DNA of 64,000 nt from Patagioenas fasciata (taxonomy: Eukaryota; Chordata; Aves; Columbiformes; Columbidae), in NCBI RefSeq assembly GCF_037038585.1, contig NC_092521.1:148642605-148706604 (forward strand), in the 5' to 3' direction. How positions within the stretch are numbered: the first letter of the stretch is position 1; every line of letters begins with the position of its first letter. Position numbers and translations under genes: made by a program. The notes under the pieces were generated by a model, which was not told where the DNA came from, searched no databases, and was given only the letters and a program-made list of their open reading frames with translations. Shown piece by piece: positions 21,801-35,025 of this stretch.

Positions 21801-23690
21801 CTTGCAGCTTTTCCTGGAAACCAGGCGTTGAGAGGAGCAAGATAAGGGAAGGAGCCCCACAGAGCTGTGGGACCTGTTCGTTAGGAGCGAGAGGCTCACT
21901 CTGTTAAGTTTACTTGTGACAGTGTTAGGGTCCTTTTGTCAGTCCTTCTTGGAGACACCTGTTAATGCGTGACACGGCACCTGTAGTGCTTTCTCTTGGG
22001 CCATAGTTTCCTGCAGCATGGAGTTCCCTTTTTATCACTAAAGGCTTCTGTATCCCACATTCCTGTGCTGTGGAAGGGAAAGCTTCTAAAGGAAAGCTTG
22101 GTGAGCTTGTGGATAGATATTTACAGAGCTAGTGGGGAAAGTCGTGGGTTTTGTGTGTCAGGGGACCTTGCTGCAGCAGCTTCTGGCTTACAGATATTTT
22201 TAAAAGCTGTACCTTTATGTTTGAAATATCAGCCAGATTAATGTCAGCTGAAACATGCCCACAGGCTTCCCTGGTGCAACAGAACTGCCCTTTCTTCCTT
22301 TTCTAGAAGGTTTGATACAAATGTGAAGAATTTTGTGGTCACAGCGTAACTGACCCGAACAAGAGAGACTGGGGAGTTTTTTTAAATGACCGATGAGATA
22401 ATGTGCCAGACAGAATGAGGATTTTCCCAGGCAGGGGCCTACCACTGAGTTTGGGAATTACTAAATGACAAGGTAGCTCAGCAGGTTGCTGGGGCTTGCA
22501 TGTCATTTGGGACCAAAGGGAAAAAAACAGGAGGAGACTTTTCATGTGCTACTGTGAAATTAATGTTGCTGCTCTCAGGGCTGTAGAAAACAAATGTTGA
22601 TATTTGTTAATGTTAGTTATAAACAAAAAGAAAGTGTAGTGTAGACATTAAAAAAGAAAATTACTATGTTGTGTGACAGTGGACTGAGCTTACAAAGTTG
22701 GCTCATCTAGCCCTTTTATCTGGAAAAGAAAATGTTTGTGCTAACTAAATGGAATATAATTTATCAGTGGGCAAATAATCACCACACATTTAGGCTATTA
22801 AGTTGTAGTTGTCATCAATGGCTGCACCAGGAGGTGCTAAATAGAAGGTGTGCCAACAGCTTGCTTATCTATAAACCATTCGTTAATGTCTTGTGTCTTC
22901 CTGAATGTGATATGAAGTATCAAGGAGTTTATAATCAGGCAAACATTATTTTGATATTTAATACATTCTGAAAAAAATATACTGATCTATTGTTTTCTTC
23001 AACCAGTAAGGTGGACAATCTGATGTCAATTTTGACTGCTGGATGTTTATAGCTTTGGTGTCTTTTCCTTCCCCCTTGGTTAAAAGGTCTGTACTATGAC
23101 AGCAGTAACTAAATGTCATTACCATAATCAGAGTTGTATTTAACATGTTTGCATTTTTGTTTGTTTGGTATTAATACTGCTCTTTGGAAAAAAAATGCAG
23201 TGAGGGACTGTGATCAGTAAGAGGAAGATAATTACGTAAAGGTAGGGAAATTCAACTTCATGTTCTGTGGGTCAAAATAAAAAGTGCTGTTTCAAAGTTC
23301 TATTATATTTAGCATCTACTGTATGCCTTTAGATGAGCTCAGATAAAACCTTTGAAGAATTCAAGTAAAAAAATAAATCTTTGAAGTGGCTGAAAATTAT
23401 TAAAGGAAGGCTGTCGGGAGTATTCTTTGAATACTCAGTAGCAAAACGCCTTTTTGAAATGGAGTGAAATAATAGTATCAAGAAATGGAAATGTTTAGTA
23501 TGCCCTGGCAGAGCTGGAGCCAGGAGAGGATTTCCAAGGATGCTACCAAAGTGATATACCAGGGTTCCAACAGAGATGGAAAGAAACGCACAGGTATTTT
23601 TTGCCAGCTCTTCTGAATTATCTTGCCGGGTAAAATCAGGTCAGTTCAGTTCAATTTTAATTATTTTCTAGGCACGCCGGAACTTCTCTG
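21801..23690. other. Presumed intron 1, no feature seen
   Basis: Composition returns to AT-rich right after the CpG island. No exon, known repeat or RNA gene was recognised. Confidence 0.45.
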
Positions 23691-23870
23691 GCTGCCTTTG
23701 GGTGTTTTTTACAACCCAGGTTTTTGCGAGGAAGGTGCGAGGCTGTGCTGGCCGAGCGCTGCTGGCCCCGCCAGGGGGCGCAGCGGGGGCGGCGCGGGGC
23801 GCCCCCATCACCCCCCAAGGACCGGGCAGGGCCTGAGGTGTGCGGGCAAAACCGCTGCGGATCAAGGATG
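23690..23870. promoter_or_regulatory. Small GC-rich, CpG-rich patch in intron 1
   Basis: About 180 bases of high GC content with several CpGs stand alone in AT-rich intron, about 2.6 kb after the first exon. It surrounds a strong CTCF motif. It may be a CTCF-centred regulatory element or a minor promoter. Frames inside it are GC artefacts. Confidence 0.5.
23768..23781 (+). promoter_or_regulatory. Strong CTCF binding motif
   Basis: CCGCCAGGGGGCGC, followed by AGC, matches the CTCF core (CCRSYAGGGGGCGC-like) at essentially every informative position. It is oriented on the + strand. CTCF sites of this strength near promoters commonly act as loop anchors or boundaries. Binding in vivo is an inference. 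Confidence 0.75.
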
Positions 23871-23890
23871 AAAGCTCCTAAGCATCAGGT

Positions 23891-23907
23891 TTGTGTGTGT
23901 GTGTGTT
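23891..23907. repeat. Short (TG)n microsatellite
   Basis: A run of about eight TG units just after the GC-rich patch. Confidence 0.8.
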
Positions 23908-26479
23908 TGACAGTAAGCAAACTGAATATGACATGCGTTTAGTGAACTGAAGCAAATGGTCTTTTGAAAGCTCTCATGACGATTCCGGCTCCCGGTTGTT
24001 TAAGTGAGGGCTCGCTGCTTGTTGAAGTGTTGCCACAAAAAGCCTTCAAAAGGTTACATTCTTTTGCAAAGACCATCAGTCAGAATTAGGAGGCTGTTAT
24101 TGTAATTTTTCTTATGTCAAAGCATATTCCAGCATCCTGGTATAATTTTTATTCATTGGACTGCTGCTGTCTCCAGGCATCAGCATTCAGAAAGGGGCAG
24201 AATTATTTTTATGGGATAAACTACTATTAAAGAATGTTTATTTGTTATGTATCTACTGCTGAAGTGGTCACGTTTTCCGTATTACCTGAGCTTTACTTCA
24301 TTTAAAAACTAAACAACTGAAACCAACTTCCATTATTACATATTAGGACCTTCAGGTTTTATCTTAGAAGTAGCAAAGGAAATACGATATTAGACAACAT
24401 GTGCATAGGGATTTTTTTCTCTTTGCATTCAAAATTACATATTTTTTTTTTTCTGTATAGTATACATAAATGGGGAATTAGAGAAACCCAGTGACATTTC
24501 AGAGTAAATCCGATTTACATGTAATATGTATTTTATTAAGAATTCTCTCTAAAGAAGTCATCTTTTTTAACTTTCAACCTAGTTCTTCCTTTTATTTTTC
24601 ATGCTTTTTACTGTTGTCATTTCATCTGAAAGGGTAGTTTGAATATTGTTAGTAAATAGTGGGTAAATTAAGACTATTATAAGGTTGACTTAGGTATTAA
24701 ATTCAGTTTCACAGAAACTCATTTCCACAAAGTTAGACTAAGATCAATACTCATAGTTCATTGAAGGTTTAAAAATCCCTTGGGGAAAACAGTGTTTTTG
24801 TTTGTCTGTAAATATTCCGCTTCAGAGTTTACATCCTCACACAGGCACTTAAAACCCAGAAAACACTTGACTCAGATGCTAGGTTTTGTCTGACACTTGG
24901 AGTTGATAAACAACAGGCCAACTAGGTCTCTACACTGTAAACAAATGTAGAAAATGAGCAAAGGTCTTTATAGTTTGATAAGTTCTTTTGTTCTGGGCAA
25001 CAATTTATTAGCAACACAGACAAGCCATTTAGAGCAGAATGCTGGGACAAGGTCTACTGCCTTGCTGAATAGCAGATTCCTCTCAAAAATTTTGCAGTTA
25101 AGGAGGACAGTTTCCTTTAGGGGAGGAGAATCCTGAAACCACGAAGGAGGTAGATGAGGGAATTCATAGTGTCAGGTGATGAGAGAGACCCACTGAGGAA
25201 AATAATCACAGCTCTATGGTGAGTTTGTATTTTCATTAAGGATGTTTTGGCACATTTTTGGTGAAGCAGTGCTGCAGGCTGCTGCTCCTGCACACACCTC
25301 AGGAGATGGAGGTTTGGGCCTGAAGCTTGTGTTTCCTGCAGCATTACTGTGCAGCGATGCCTGGAAAGTTGCTTTGCTCTGAATTATGCTAAAGACAGCT
25401 ATCATATAAGAAAAATGGTCAGTTGAATCCTGCTGGTTTTCTCCACAAAGGAAATAAAAATTTCCCATTAAAAGAAATAAAAATAAAAGCATCGTTTGAC
25501 TCCCTTTTTGATAAAAGTCACTGTGGTTTCACTGGACTGTCTAAAGTACTGAGCAGTTTCTGCTGCTCATAACCTTGACAGTGCTGGCAAAAAGAAAGCT
25601 CTATAGCTGCCCCAGTTTCAAAACTTAGCAAGGCTGCAGTCTCTTAGGCTGAGAACACAGCTGGGATAACTGGTGTGAGCATATTCTGAATTCAGGTGTG
25701 GTTCATGATTCCCAAGGAAAATGAATACCAAAGCAATTTAAGAAGGCAGTAGTTAAGGTAAGTGTGTGCTGGGGGCTCTCTTCAGAGTGAGCAAAAGGTA
25801 GTTTGACAGGACCATTTCTCATCCAGTACAAGGAAATTTTGCAAGCTTACCAGCAGTGTGAACTTATATCCATTAGGTTTGATGAGGGCTGAGCTGGGAG
25901 TGTTAATGCGATGCAATTGGCAGATGTCCTATTTACTAAACTGGAGAATTGCATAATCACAGCAGGAACTGGAAGAACCCAGGAGATTACTTTCCATGGA
26001 GAAGTATGCAGACAGGCCATGCTAAGTACATGTGGGTTTTGTTTTTGTTTGTGGCTTCTGACAAATGAGCATAAAACATTTCCCTGAGGTAATATTTGTG
26101 AGTGCTGGGTGCTGGGTCTCATCAGGGAACACTTCCTCCGCTTCCTCCTCTTTTCTTTTCCCTCATTCAACTAATAAACAGAGCTTCAATTAGCACTCCT
26201 TGCTGTCAACATTGAGCAATCAGTTGTGCTAAGTGTCCTAGTAAATTCTGGGTTTAAAAGGGCTTGTGTAACATTTTCATGTCCCCTCGACCGAAAGGCA
26301 GTGTGTAGGAGTGTATTTTCAAGTTGGATTTGGCCCAACCTTTTTCTCTTCTGAAACAGGCAAATAGGACAGGTTCTTAAACGCGATCCAGGGTCAGGCT
26401 TGACTCTTGAGTTGAACACACAGTTTCAAAAGTAGTAAACATCTTGATGGGATAATTCATCAAGAGAAATGTAAGGATT
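23908..26479. other. Presumed intron 1, no feature seen
   Basis: AT-rich sequence with a T-run at 24442-24452. No exon or repeat was recognised. Confidence 0.45.
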
Positions 26480-26960
26480 AATATGAAGATAGATACAAGA
26501 CATCACAAAAGTGATGCATGTGCTCTGCTCAAAAATCATAAGATCCCAACAGGAATATTCTCTTCAGTTTCAAGCACTGCACTTTTAGAAATACATGGAC
26601 TAGTTGAGGAGTGTCATATGAAAAACGAAAGGGAAGAACACTGCTAGAGACCATGAAATTAAGAGATTACATGGTAACAATCTTCAAATGTGTAAATGGC
26701 TCCACAGAGAATGGACTAACTTGTCCTCAACAACAAATAATGACTTAAATTGCAGCAAGGCAGACTTGTAAATGTTAAGGCTAGGGGAACAGACTACTCT
26801 AAGTAGTCTTCATCACTGAAAACGTGTTAGATAAACATATGTCCGAAATGTCATTCTGTCCAGAAAGGCAGTTGTTCCTGCCTTGGAGCAAATGGCTGGA
26901 CAATGTGACCTTTCAAGGTCTCACTCAGCCAACTTGAATTATTCTGTGTGGGTAGATTTA
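26480..26960 (+). mobile_element. Ancient L3/CR1-like LINE relic (3' end)
   Basis: Degenerate text of an old CR1-superfamily 3' end can be followed on the + strand. It includes a GACTTAAATTGCAGCAAGGC segment near 26745 and ends with GACCTTTCAAGGTCTCACTC near 26910 and an ATTCTGTG-type terminus. These correspond to the conserved tail of L3-like elements shared by amniotes. Divergence is high, with many indels and no usable frame, so the boundaries are approximate. Confidence 0.6.
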
Positions 26961-29725
26961 AGTACACAAGGGTTCACCCTGAAGTCCCCACCTAGGTAAA
27001 ATACAAACATAAATTCAAGCGTCTCTTAGCTTGAGGCCTCTGTCTCTCATTTGCCAATGATATATGTGGCTTTAATGCTATTTTAACATATACTTTTTGT
27101 GGCTGTAGACAAGTTTGAGACATTCAGAATGCTGCTGTAGTTAGAGTTCTTATGTCATGAAATAAGGTTTTTGAAATCAGATTTTGTTCTTACTTGATTT
27201 AGAAATTTTGTCTTTTAATATGAGCAGATATATTTTTTTTCTTCTAAGATACTCTCATAGTGATTTTTTTTTTTTTTTCCCCACTTTATGGAAGCATCAC
27301 TTATCCCATGTCATTTCATTAAGTGAAAAATGCTTGACTTGAATAGGGAGAGTTCCACAAATGGCATATATAAACCTTTCTATTTAACCTATCTCTAGTA
27401 ATGTTTCAAGTATATGTTGTTTCGTAGTTGATGCTAGGAGCTCTGGTCCTTTATAGATGTAATTGAACTGTGTCAAAGGGCTGCTTATATTACAAGGATG
27501 CAATGACATTTATAGTTTTTACTGTAGCTTTCCTTAACTGCTGTAGTTAGTAGGGCAGATTTCTGTTAGAAATTTCATCTGCATTTAGTAGTAGAATAGG
27601 ATACAGTGGTTATCCAGTAACAACCACAAGCCATGTTTTTTTCTTCTATTCAAGCATTACCTTTTTTTATTTTTTCCCCTTTGGTCATAATGTCAGTTCT
27701 GCAAATATTAAATGGGTAATACTGCATCTGAGCTGAATGATTAGTGTGTTTCTCTTCACAAGATTTATTACATTACTTGTCTGATTGTAAAAGGCAAGTA
27801 TCATATGTTGTAACTTAAGGGTTTTCTGAAGATTGAAGTGTTAAAGAGAGGGGAGTTCACTACTATGGAGGTACTTCTTTGGGGAGTCAGCAGCTGAACT
27901 AAAAATCCATTGGAAAATGCTATCTTTACCTCTGTAGAGAACTGGGAGCCAGCATGAGTCTTTATTACTATAGTTGCTCCATGATATTTGCCATCTGCAT
28001 GTTTCTGGTTTCCTGTGCAGGTGTATGTGAATCTCCTTTTGAATTTGCAAGTCAGACAGTATTTGTTTGCAATTCAACCTCGGTCACCCCTGGGGTATAA
28101 ACCCAAGGCCCTCTGCTAGGAGCCCTTTTGTGGCAGGACAGGTTTCAGCATCCCTAGGCTCTTCTCTCCCATCCTTCATCTCCTCATTGCCCTCCCTGCC
28201 TGCTTCAGAGATTGCTTCCTCTTCACTTGCACTGTTTCAGTAGTTTGTGTAGCCATGCTCTAGGTCAGATGGGTGAGACCTGCTCTCATTAGTCAACTGA
28301 GATTTAAAAAAGATAGGGAGCGAGAGAGAATACTGCATTGTTGAAGAGGCAGGGGAGGTGAAAACAAAATTATGAAGAGAATGAATGTAGTGTTTTTAAA
28401 TCCCTGAGCATTATAAATCCTTTTAGAACAACATAAAAACTCTGAAAAAGTGGAATACCTGACTGCTGTTTACTAACACCAAGTGTTATATATGCTTAGT
28501 CAAAAAATGTTCAAAGAAAAAACTAGTTGAAATTGGAAAATTACTACAAAGTTGACATGCTCTTGTCAAAATATTTGAACTGGGAGGTGTCAAAACAAGC
28601 AATTTTGAGTTTCTTATTTTGATGATGAAATGTCTCCTTTCAAATTTTTCATTTTGACTTTTAGATTAAAATTATTTTATTAGGATATGTAAGCATAAAG
28701 CACTTTGTTTTGGAGTTTGTCTCAGTATATATACATATTTTTAATTTCATATCCTATAGCAAGCATTGACTATTTAATTTTAATCAGAACAAGGTAAAAA
28801 TTTTGATTTAGGATGGGAAATTAACTTTCTAGTCATCTCTAATTGAGACTGTTGTTGGGAATTTAGCTATGTACTGCACAGACCATTTTATCTCGTAGAA
28901 ACATTAATTTGATAATGGGAAGGGGGGTAATGGCTGAAAAAAACCAGTCTTCTTGATAATTCAGTAAGTTTTGTGGGGTTTGTTTGCTTGTTGTTGTTTT
29001 TGTTGTTTTTTGTCCATTTGTTTTTTAACTTTATAACACATTTCTCATTCAGGTTGCTTCTTGGTTAATAGGATATTCATGAGGCAACTAAATTAAAAGA
29101 GAGCACATTTTCCAGATTGCAGCTGCTGTAAAGATAATAGATTTATGGTTTATTTGCAGTGAAGGCATTTATGGACTAGAAGCTCAGCATTTGGTTTATT
29201 GCAGAAACCTGACCTCAATATCAAAACAATTTATGACTTGTTCCTATTTAAACATATATACTGATCTAAGTTGTAGTCTCAAAACAAAGAAAATGGATAG
29301 AGTGAATGACCATTATAGATTATCATCAGTTCTGGTTTCCATTTACTTTTTATAACATCTGTTATTAATTTTCTTTAAAAACAGTTTTTATGAATAAAGT
29401 GTCTGTAATGCAAAGCTTTTTGGTTTATTATGCAAATTATGCAAGACTTAATAATTGAAATTTGTAGTTGTACATTGTGGAAGTACACAACTTTTCATGT
29501 TTGCATTCAACCTCAGAAAACCTAAAGGGTCTTCCCTCAATTAAACATTCAAGCTAAGCAAAACCATAACTGCTTTCAGTTTTGCTAATGTTAATATATG
29601 TACCCTTCCCAAACCTTCTCATTTTACTTCTAATACTGCAAGCTGTTCAAGGCATTTCCATCTTTCCAATGCACAAATAAAACAATAACAATAATAGTAG
29701 TAAGTTACCCTAACAATTTCTTTTC
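26961..29725. other. Presumed intron 1 with T-rich tracts
   Basis: A T-run lies at 27264-27278 and a (GTTT)n-like stretch at about 28978-29025. No exon was recognised. The minus-strand frame at 27841-28077 is unsupported. Confidence 0.45.
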
Positions 29726-29900
29726 TAGGACGACATAGCTAAAAGGGACCACCGAGGTCATCAAGTCCTTCCCTGGGATGAGAAGCAGTTGTGTCGTGGA
29801 TGTCTGTTCCACATGCCCCCATGCACTGCAGGCCACCAGTAATGCTCTTCCCCATAGCACTCTTCAGGCATGTGGTAAAATAGAAGTAGCCCCAAGTATA
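29726..29900 (-). mobile_element. Possible old CR1/L3-like relic, minus strand
   Basis: The segment AAAGGGACCACCGAGGTCAT followed by CAAGTCCTTCCC (about 29751-29782) resembles the reversed 3' end of CR1-superfamily elements, which read like GGGACCT..GAGGTCATCTAGTCC. The homology fades after about 60 bases, so the far end is uncertain. Confidence 0.4.
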
Positions 29901-30375
29901 ATGTGCCACAGAAGATAACAAGGGCATTGATAACAATTCAGGTTTCTACAATAGGAAAGAACTTTTAATTTTAGTATGCTTTTTTTGAAAGTTTGTCTTT
30001 ATCTGTCTTTGCTTAGCCTGTTTTTCTGCTTGTTTTTTTGTGTTCTTTTTTTACCTAATATACTTGTTTTTTTCAGCCCCTGTTTTGTTTCATGCACGAT
30101 TACATGGACATTTATTGCAGAGTTGGTAATACTAGTTTTGTTTCAATTCAGAGCCATTTTCTTGAGTAGTATAAATGACCTGCAAAATGGCTCTTCCTAT
30201 AGTAAACTTGTCAGCGTTAAAGAAGAAAAGGAACCACCATTACTTTTTGTCAGCCTCTTGAGCTAGTCCTCGACATCCTGAAAAGTGGGCTAGTGTTTAA
30301 AGTGAAGCAGGTCTATATTCTGCCTCAGCTGGGATGCCTGAGGACTGGCAGTTCTGTCATACGAGGGCCAAACTT

Positions 30376-30440
30376 TGTACTTGGTTTTTGTTGTTGGTTG
30401 CTTTTTTTGTTGTTTTTGTTTTCCTGTTTGTTTTTCTTCT
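30376..30440. repeat. T-rich (GTTT)n-like low-complexity tract
   Basis: TTTG/TTGTTG units dominate 65 bases. It is the strand complement of the CAAA tracts left of the CpG island. Confidence 0.65.
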
Positions 30441-30739
30441 GGATATGGATTTGTGTTATTTCAGCTCTTTGGACTAATTTTAATCCTTTAACATTGTGTC
30501 ATACTGCAAGTTTGAATCCAGCTTGCGTTCCTAACTTTGTTTAAAGTATTCTCTGAGGTTCAACCCCAGATTTTTTATTTCCCTCACTCATCAGCAGGCA
30601 ATTTGTACACTTTACTTTTCCATTGCTGTTTGCAGGCCAGACTTGTCTTACAGCTTTCGCAATCATTCCCATAATCATCATAGCTATATGCTTTATATAA
30701 CCGAGTATTTTTATTCTGGGAAGACCTTGTAGAAGTAAG

Positions 30740-30835
30740 GTAATAGACTAATTTTACAAATAGGAAGGTGGTTTTGGTAAAGTGGGTACCTTGCCCAAGT
30801 TAAAAGTGTGTCACTCGTGTCTCAGAGTATAAGAG
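30740..30835 (-). mobile_element. MIR-like SINE relic
   Basis: ATTTTACAAATAGGAAGG near 30751, followed by TACCTTGCCCAAGTTA near 30787, parallels the reversed MIR core (ATTTTACAGATGAGGAAACT ... TGCCCAAGGTCACACAG) with matching spacing. Divergence is large, as expected for an element from the amniote ancestor. Confidence 0.5.
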
Positions 30836-33800
30836 TTGCTTTTTATTCTGCAATAGTACAATTGTCTTTTGAGTTTCCCCTTTCTTCACCAAATTCAGGG
30901 CTGTAATTTCTCTCTTTGTTCCCATCCTGGAATTCGCTAATCTAAGTTTTTAAATCTCAGTCAGACCCCTGATCAAATAACTTGTGTCTGTCTTGAAAAA
31001 AATCCAGATTAGAGCTGACTAAGGGCTGTGGTTAGTGCAGAGACAACAAGGCTTAGTTTGAGACTGCTGTAGATTTTCCTATTTCTGATGTTCCTCTCCT
31101 CTTTCAGGCTTGCAGCAGGAGAGGGATGTGTCTCTCAGCTGTTTATACAGTAGATCCTAAACTGCCACATTTTGTAGTCTAATGTGATAAGTTTCTTTTC
31201 TAAACATAAGTGTGTCTGAAGGATAGACAAATACTGGGTCAGATTTCTGCTACTTGGCAGTCTGGCAATTTGGAAGGATCATGTCCAAAATGTTTTGATT
31301 TTGCCATTGAGTTCTTGAAGAGAACAATGGTGTTTCACAAACTGTAAAATTATTTTTCCTGTAATTAAATTTTGAGAATAACAATCCAGATTCAGTAATT
31401 ACTAGTCAGAAGGATGATTTTGAAAGCAAACAGTTTGTAGCACTGCTGTTTTGGAATATTTGGGGTTGCATATCTAGGCTCCAGTTCTGGAAAACTTCCC
31501 TGATTTAGAACTGTGTTTAAGTGTTTGCTTAACAATAGCAATGTATACAAGTGGTGTCCTACAGATGAGTGGACTCAAAAAAATGTAGCTCTTTAAGATA
31601 TTTCTCTGATCTTGGACATTAGAATTTAGTTGGCCCAAACATACGGGGCCATTTGCAACAGTGGCAATAAGTTTTGCTGCATTATTGCAGATCCTGGAGA
31701 AATTTCTGCAGAAAAGATGACTGCCACCTCCTTGTATTGTTGTAATGGATAACAGCAGAGGACTACAGAGAGTAATCTTATCTTCTGATGCATGCATGTT
31801 GCATTTCACTTTAAGAGACGGGTGTTAGGATATTTATTTTTTTTTTTCCTGGTTATGAACAAGACATATTTAGGAGATGCATGAAGTAAATATTCACTTA
31901 GATTTTTATGATCTGTCTCCAAGGGACTGAATTGTGGCCTGAGCTTGAGAAGAAATAAGCACACACAGCTCACATCAAATTTAAGTGTAAACACTTATTA
32001 CATGCTGTTTCTTGAATACAAATTTATAGTTTATTGTTCTACTCTTTACACAAACAAATTTGCTGTTAGCTTCAAAGGATGACCCAGAAATGTTAATGAA
32101 TCACTTTTTTTTCCTCAGGCAGGCATAGAAGGTGAGATCTTCAGGATAGGAAGTTATGTCCAGCTTTATCAGCAGAAGTTTGCTGTAGTTAGTGTAGCCT
32201 GTAAAATGAAAACAATTATTTTAGCTTTAGCCTCTGCTCTCCCATGGCTATATTTGAATTTATTTATTTTAGCCATATTCTGCTCTTTCATGGCACAGGT
32301 TAGTGGGGGTACACACCAAGCCAGCATTCCTACTGAAATTTAAAAACTCTGTGGCCGTGGAGACTGTCCAGTGTTTGGTTATGTCTTGCACCAATACAAT
32401 CATGTTTTATTACTCATCATAAATCCACTGCAGTTTTAACTTCATATCTCTAATTATCTGAGAGTCTTTGAGACTGATGCTGGTACAGTTGTAGAGCCAG
32501 CCAGTTGGCCCACTTATTCCAATAATCTATTATTTGAAGACCTAGATAAAGGGGCTTTGGGTTGTGGGCTTTTTGTTTGGTTGTTTGATTTTGTTTGGTT
32601 GGTTTTTTTTGCTTTTAAAGTAGTATACAAATCCATTGGGGTTTTTCTATAAAGTAGGAGAAGACAGAGAGAGAAGATGTAAATTCATTATAAAAAGAAA
32701 AATAGTTGCTACCCTTGCAAGTCTTGATTTGGCATAACACTTAAAAATGTAACTGAAGTGTGTTCTTGTAGAGAAGTCCATATGTAAAGTCTTCACCAAA
32801 CTGATTTGTGCTAGAACACACTGATAGGTGTTGCTAAAACATTTATAGGGCCTTTTATATCTAGAAATTAATTTAGGAAAAAAAGAGGTTAAATTCTGCC
32901 CTCACATACTTCAACACAACCACAGTTTACTCCTCTAAGAGCAGTTTGGGTCTATTTGAAAAGAGTCTTTAGCCCACAAAGCCTTCCCTCTAATTCTGTC
33001 CAGAGCTCAACAACCCCTAGTGTATGTGAAATATTGCAGTGTGGGATCTTTGGTCACCGTGCAGCTTGATACCACTTTCCCATGAGCAGTAAGCATGGCT
33101 TGTACGCTCCTAGGAAGAGAATGAATGGGAGTGATTTTTACCTTGGTACTGAAAATGTATTGCATTTCCCAGAGTTGTTCATTATACTCTTAGAAGGTAT
33201 TTGGAAGGTTCTGATTGTCTGTTGCTGATGTTTATATTTTAATTATCTGCGTATAATTTATGATAATGTCTTTTGCTTAATTGGAAGGGTGAAGGAAGTG
33301 GGTTGGCTTTCAGAGTGCCTGAGGGTCTTGAAACAGGAAAAAGAGGAACAAGTAGTGCAGTCTGTGGATTGACTGGGAGAGCTGTCAGAACATTTGCTGA
33401 GCAGGAATAAAAGGCCTGATTCAGTTCACTTTATACATTTAAGCAGCCATATTAATTCTGTGGGGCTATTCAGCCTGGAAATCTAGAGGAAAGAGATCAA
33501 AACATCCACATTAATTAAAAAAAAAAAAAAAGGTTACTTTGAGGTCAAATATTCTACTCCTTTAATTTAAATCTGTAGGAGTTAGAAAGCGGAGATAGGA
33601 AAGGATATATTCAGAAGCTCTGTAGGGAAGCAGCGTTCTTTTAGGGAAAACTACTGCATTTTCTATTATAATTCAGTTTCTTTTTCAGTCTTTGAGAAGA
33701 AGCAAAAAAGAAAAAAACAACACACAAAACACACACACACACACAAAGACTTTTTCTGATTCTGTACTCCTGTAAACCACAGAAAGGAGCAACTGTCTGT

Positions 33801-34930
33801 TGTACAGTTTAAGGAATGTCAGAAACTTCTTAATTATATAGGACAGGTAAACTGGAAAAGGAAGGTTCCTAACCTGTATCTCCCTGCCAGGTGACTGCTC
33901 TTATCAATGGCCGCCTTGTAAAAAGTATCTGAGGAATGAAAAGACTTTTTGTCTGAGTCTGTGCTGGGCTATGCTTCTAGGCATTCAGGAGCAATGCTTC
34001 CTTTTTCATTCCTGAACACCTGTTTTAGCAAGGCATCACTGGATGGAGGGAGGATGGGCCAGAAGGGCAGAGTGGCACCCTTCTGGTCCATAGCATTTCT
34101 TCAAAGATCCAGTTGTTTATACACTCCCATAAACATGCTTTTATGAGGGGGAAAGAGGAACAAAAATGAATGATGATGATGAAGATAAGTACAGGCTGTG
34201 TTCTTTTGGTAATTATCTGTATATTTACAGCTGTACTGTGGCAACAGTGGTTCAACTTGTAGCTTGACAGAGTATCCTCTGACCATCATTGTGGCACTGA
34301 AAATCACAAAGATATAACCCAAAATAATGGTTTCATTAGAAATGGGATGCTGAATGTAAATGTGTTCTGCTCTCACTGAGCATCCCTCTGCAATTGTGGG
34401 CTGTATTTCCTTAATTTGTTAACCGACATGGTAGATAATTTATCTTTGTTTGCCAAGGCAAATTGTTCCAGTCTTCATCTTTCCCAGGAATACTAAAACA
34501 TGTTTCTGGGTCACAAATGCTCATCACCCTCAACTTGCTCTTATCTCTAATGAGGCATCTCTGCTCTTACTCAGGAATTTTGATACCCAGCTGCCAAGGT
34601 ATTAGTAGGAAGTTCATTGAACTATAGCTATTCCTGCTGTTCATATTTATCCTGCCAAATGACATTTGAAGAAAAATAGCCATCATTCTACAAACACACC
34701 AAGGAATCCCATGTGCATTTTATGATTTAAAGTCATGACATGTGCTTTTTCTCTCTCCCATCCCTCATGATATTTATGATGTAATATATTTTACTTAGCA
34801 TTTGTGGATTTAGAATGGATGGCTTTGAATTTTGAAATAACTATTTATAAGCTTTTCTATAGGTTTCATCATCATCATATTTTTAAGTTCTTTGTAAAGA
34901 CTGATGGATTTAGCCACAAAACTGCCACAT
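30836..34930. other. Presumed intron 1, no gene seen
   Basis: Contains a T-run at 31837-31847, a (TTTG)n-like stretch at about 32560-32612, an A-run at 33517-33531 and a (CA)n tract near 33721-33746. No exon was recognised. The frames at 31474-31809 and 34101-34376 (minus) show no domain. Confidence 0.45.
33721..33746. repeat. (CA)n microsatellite
   Basis: ACACACAAAACACACACACA and further CA units form an interrupted dinucleotide tract. Confidence 0.8.
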
Positions 34931-34934
34931 CTAA

Positions 34935-35025
34935 TAACTGCTATTATTTATTTTCATTTTACCAATGGAACATGGGAGTATTGAATGACTTGCCAAGATC
35001 ACACACAGCAAATTTGATGTAGGCA
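34935..35025 (-). mobile_element. MIR-like SINE relic
   Basis: TTATTTTCATTTTACCAATG, then GACTTGCCAAGATCACACAC and AGCAAATTTG, follow the reversed MIR consensus (TTATCATTTTACAGATGAGG ... GACTTGCCCAAGGTCACACA) in order and spacing. This is the best MIR match in the window. Confidence 0.6.

Noticed and set aside
19542..21840. Many long open frames (up to 295 codons) on both strands
   Set aside because: They overlap in several frames, are rich in Pro, Arg, Ala and Gly, and exist because stop codons are rare in a CpG island. Only the short ATG frame at 21028 has Kozak, signal peptide and donor support.
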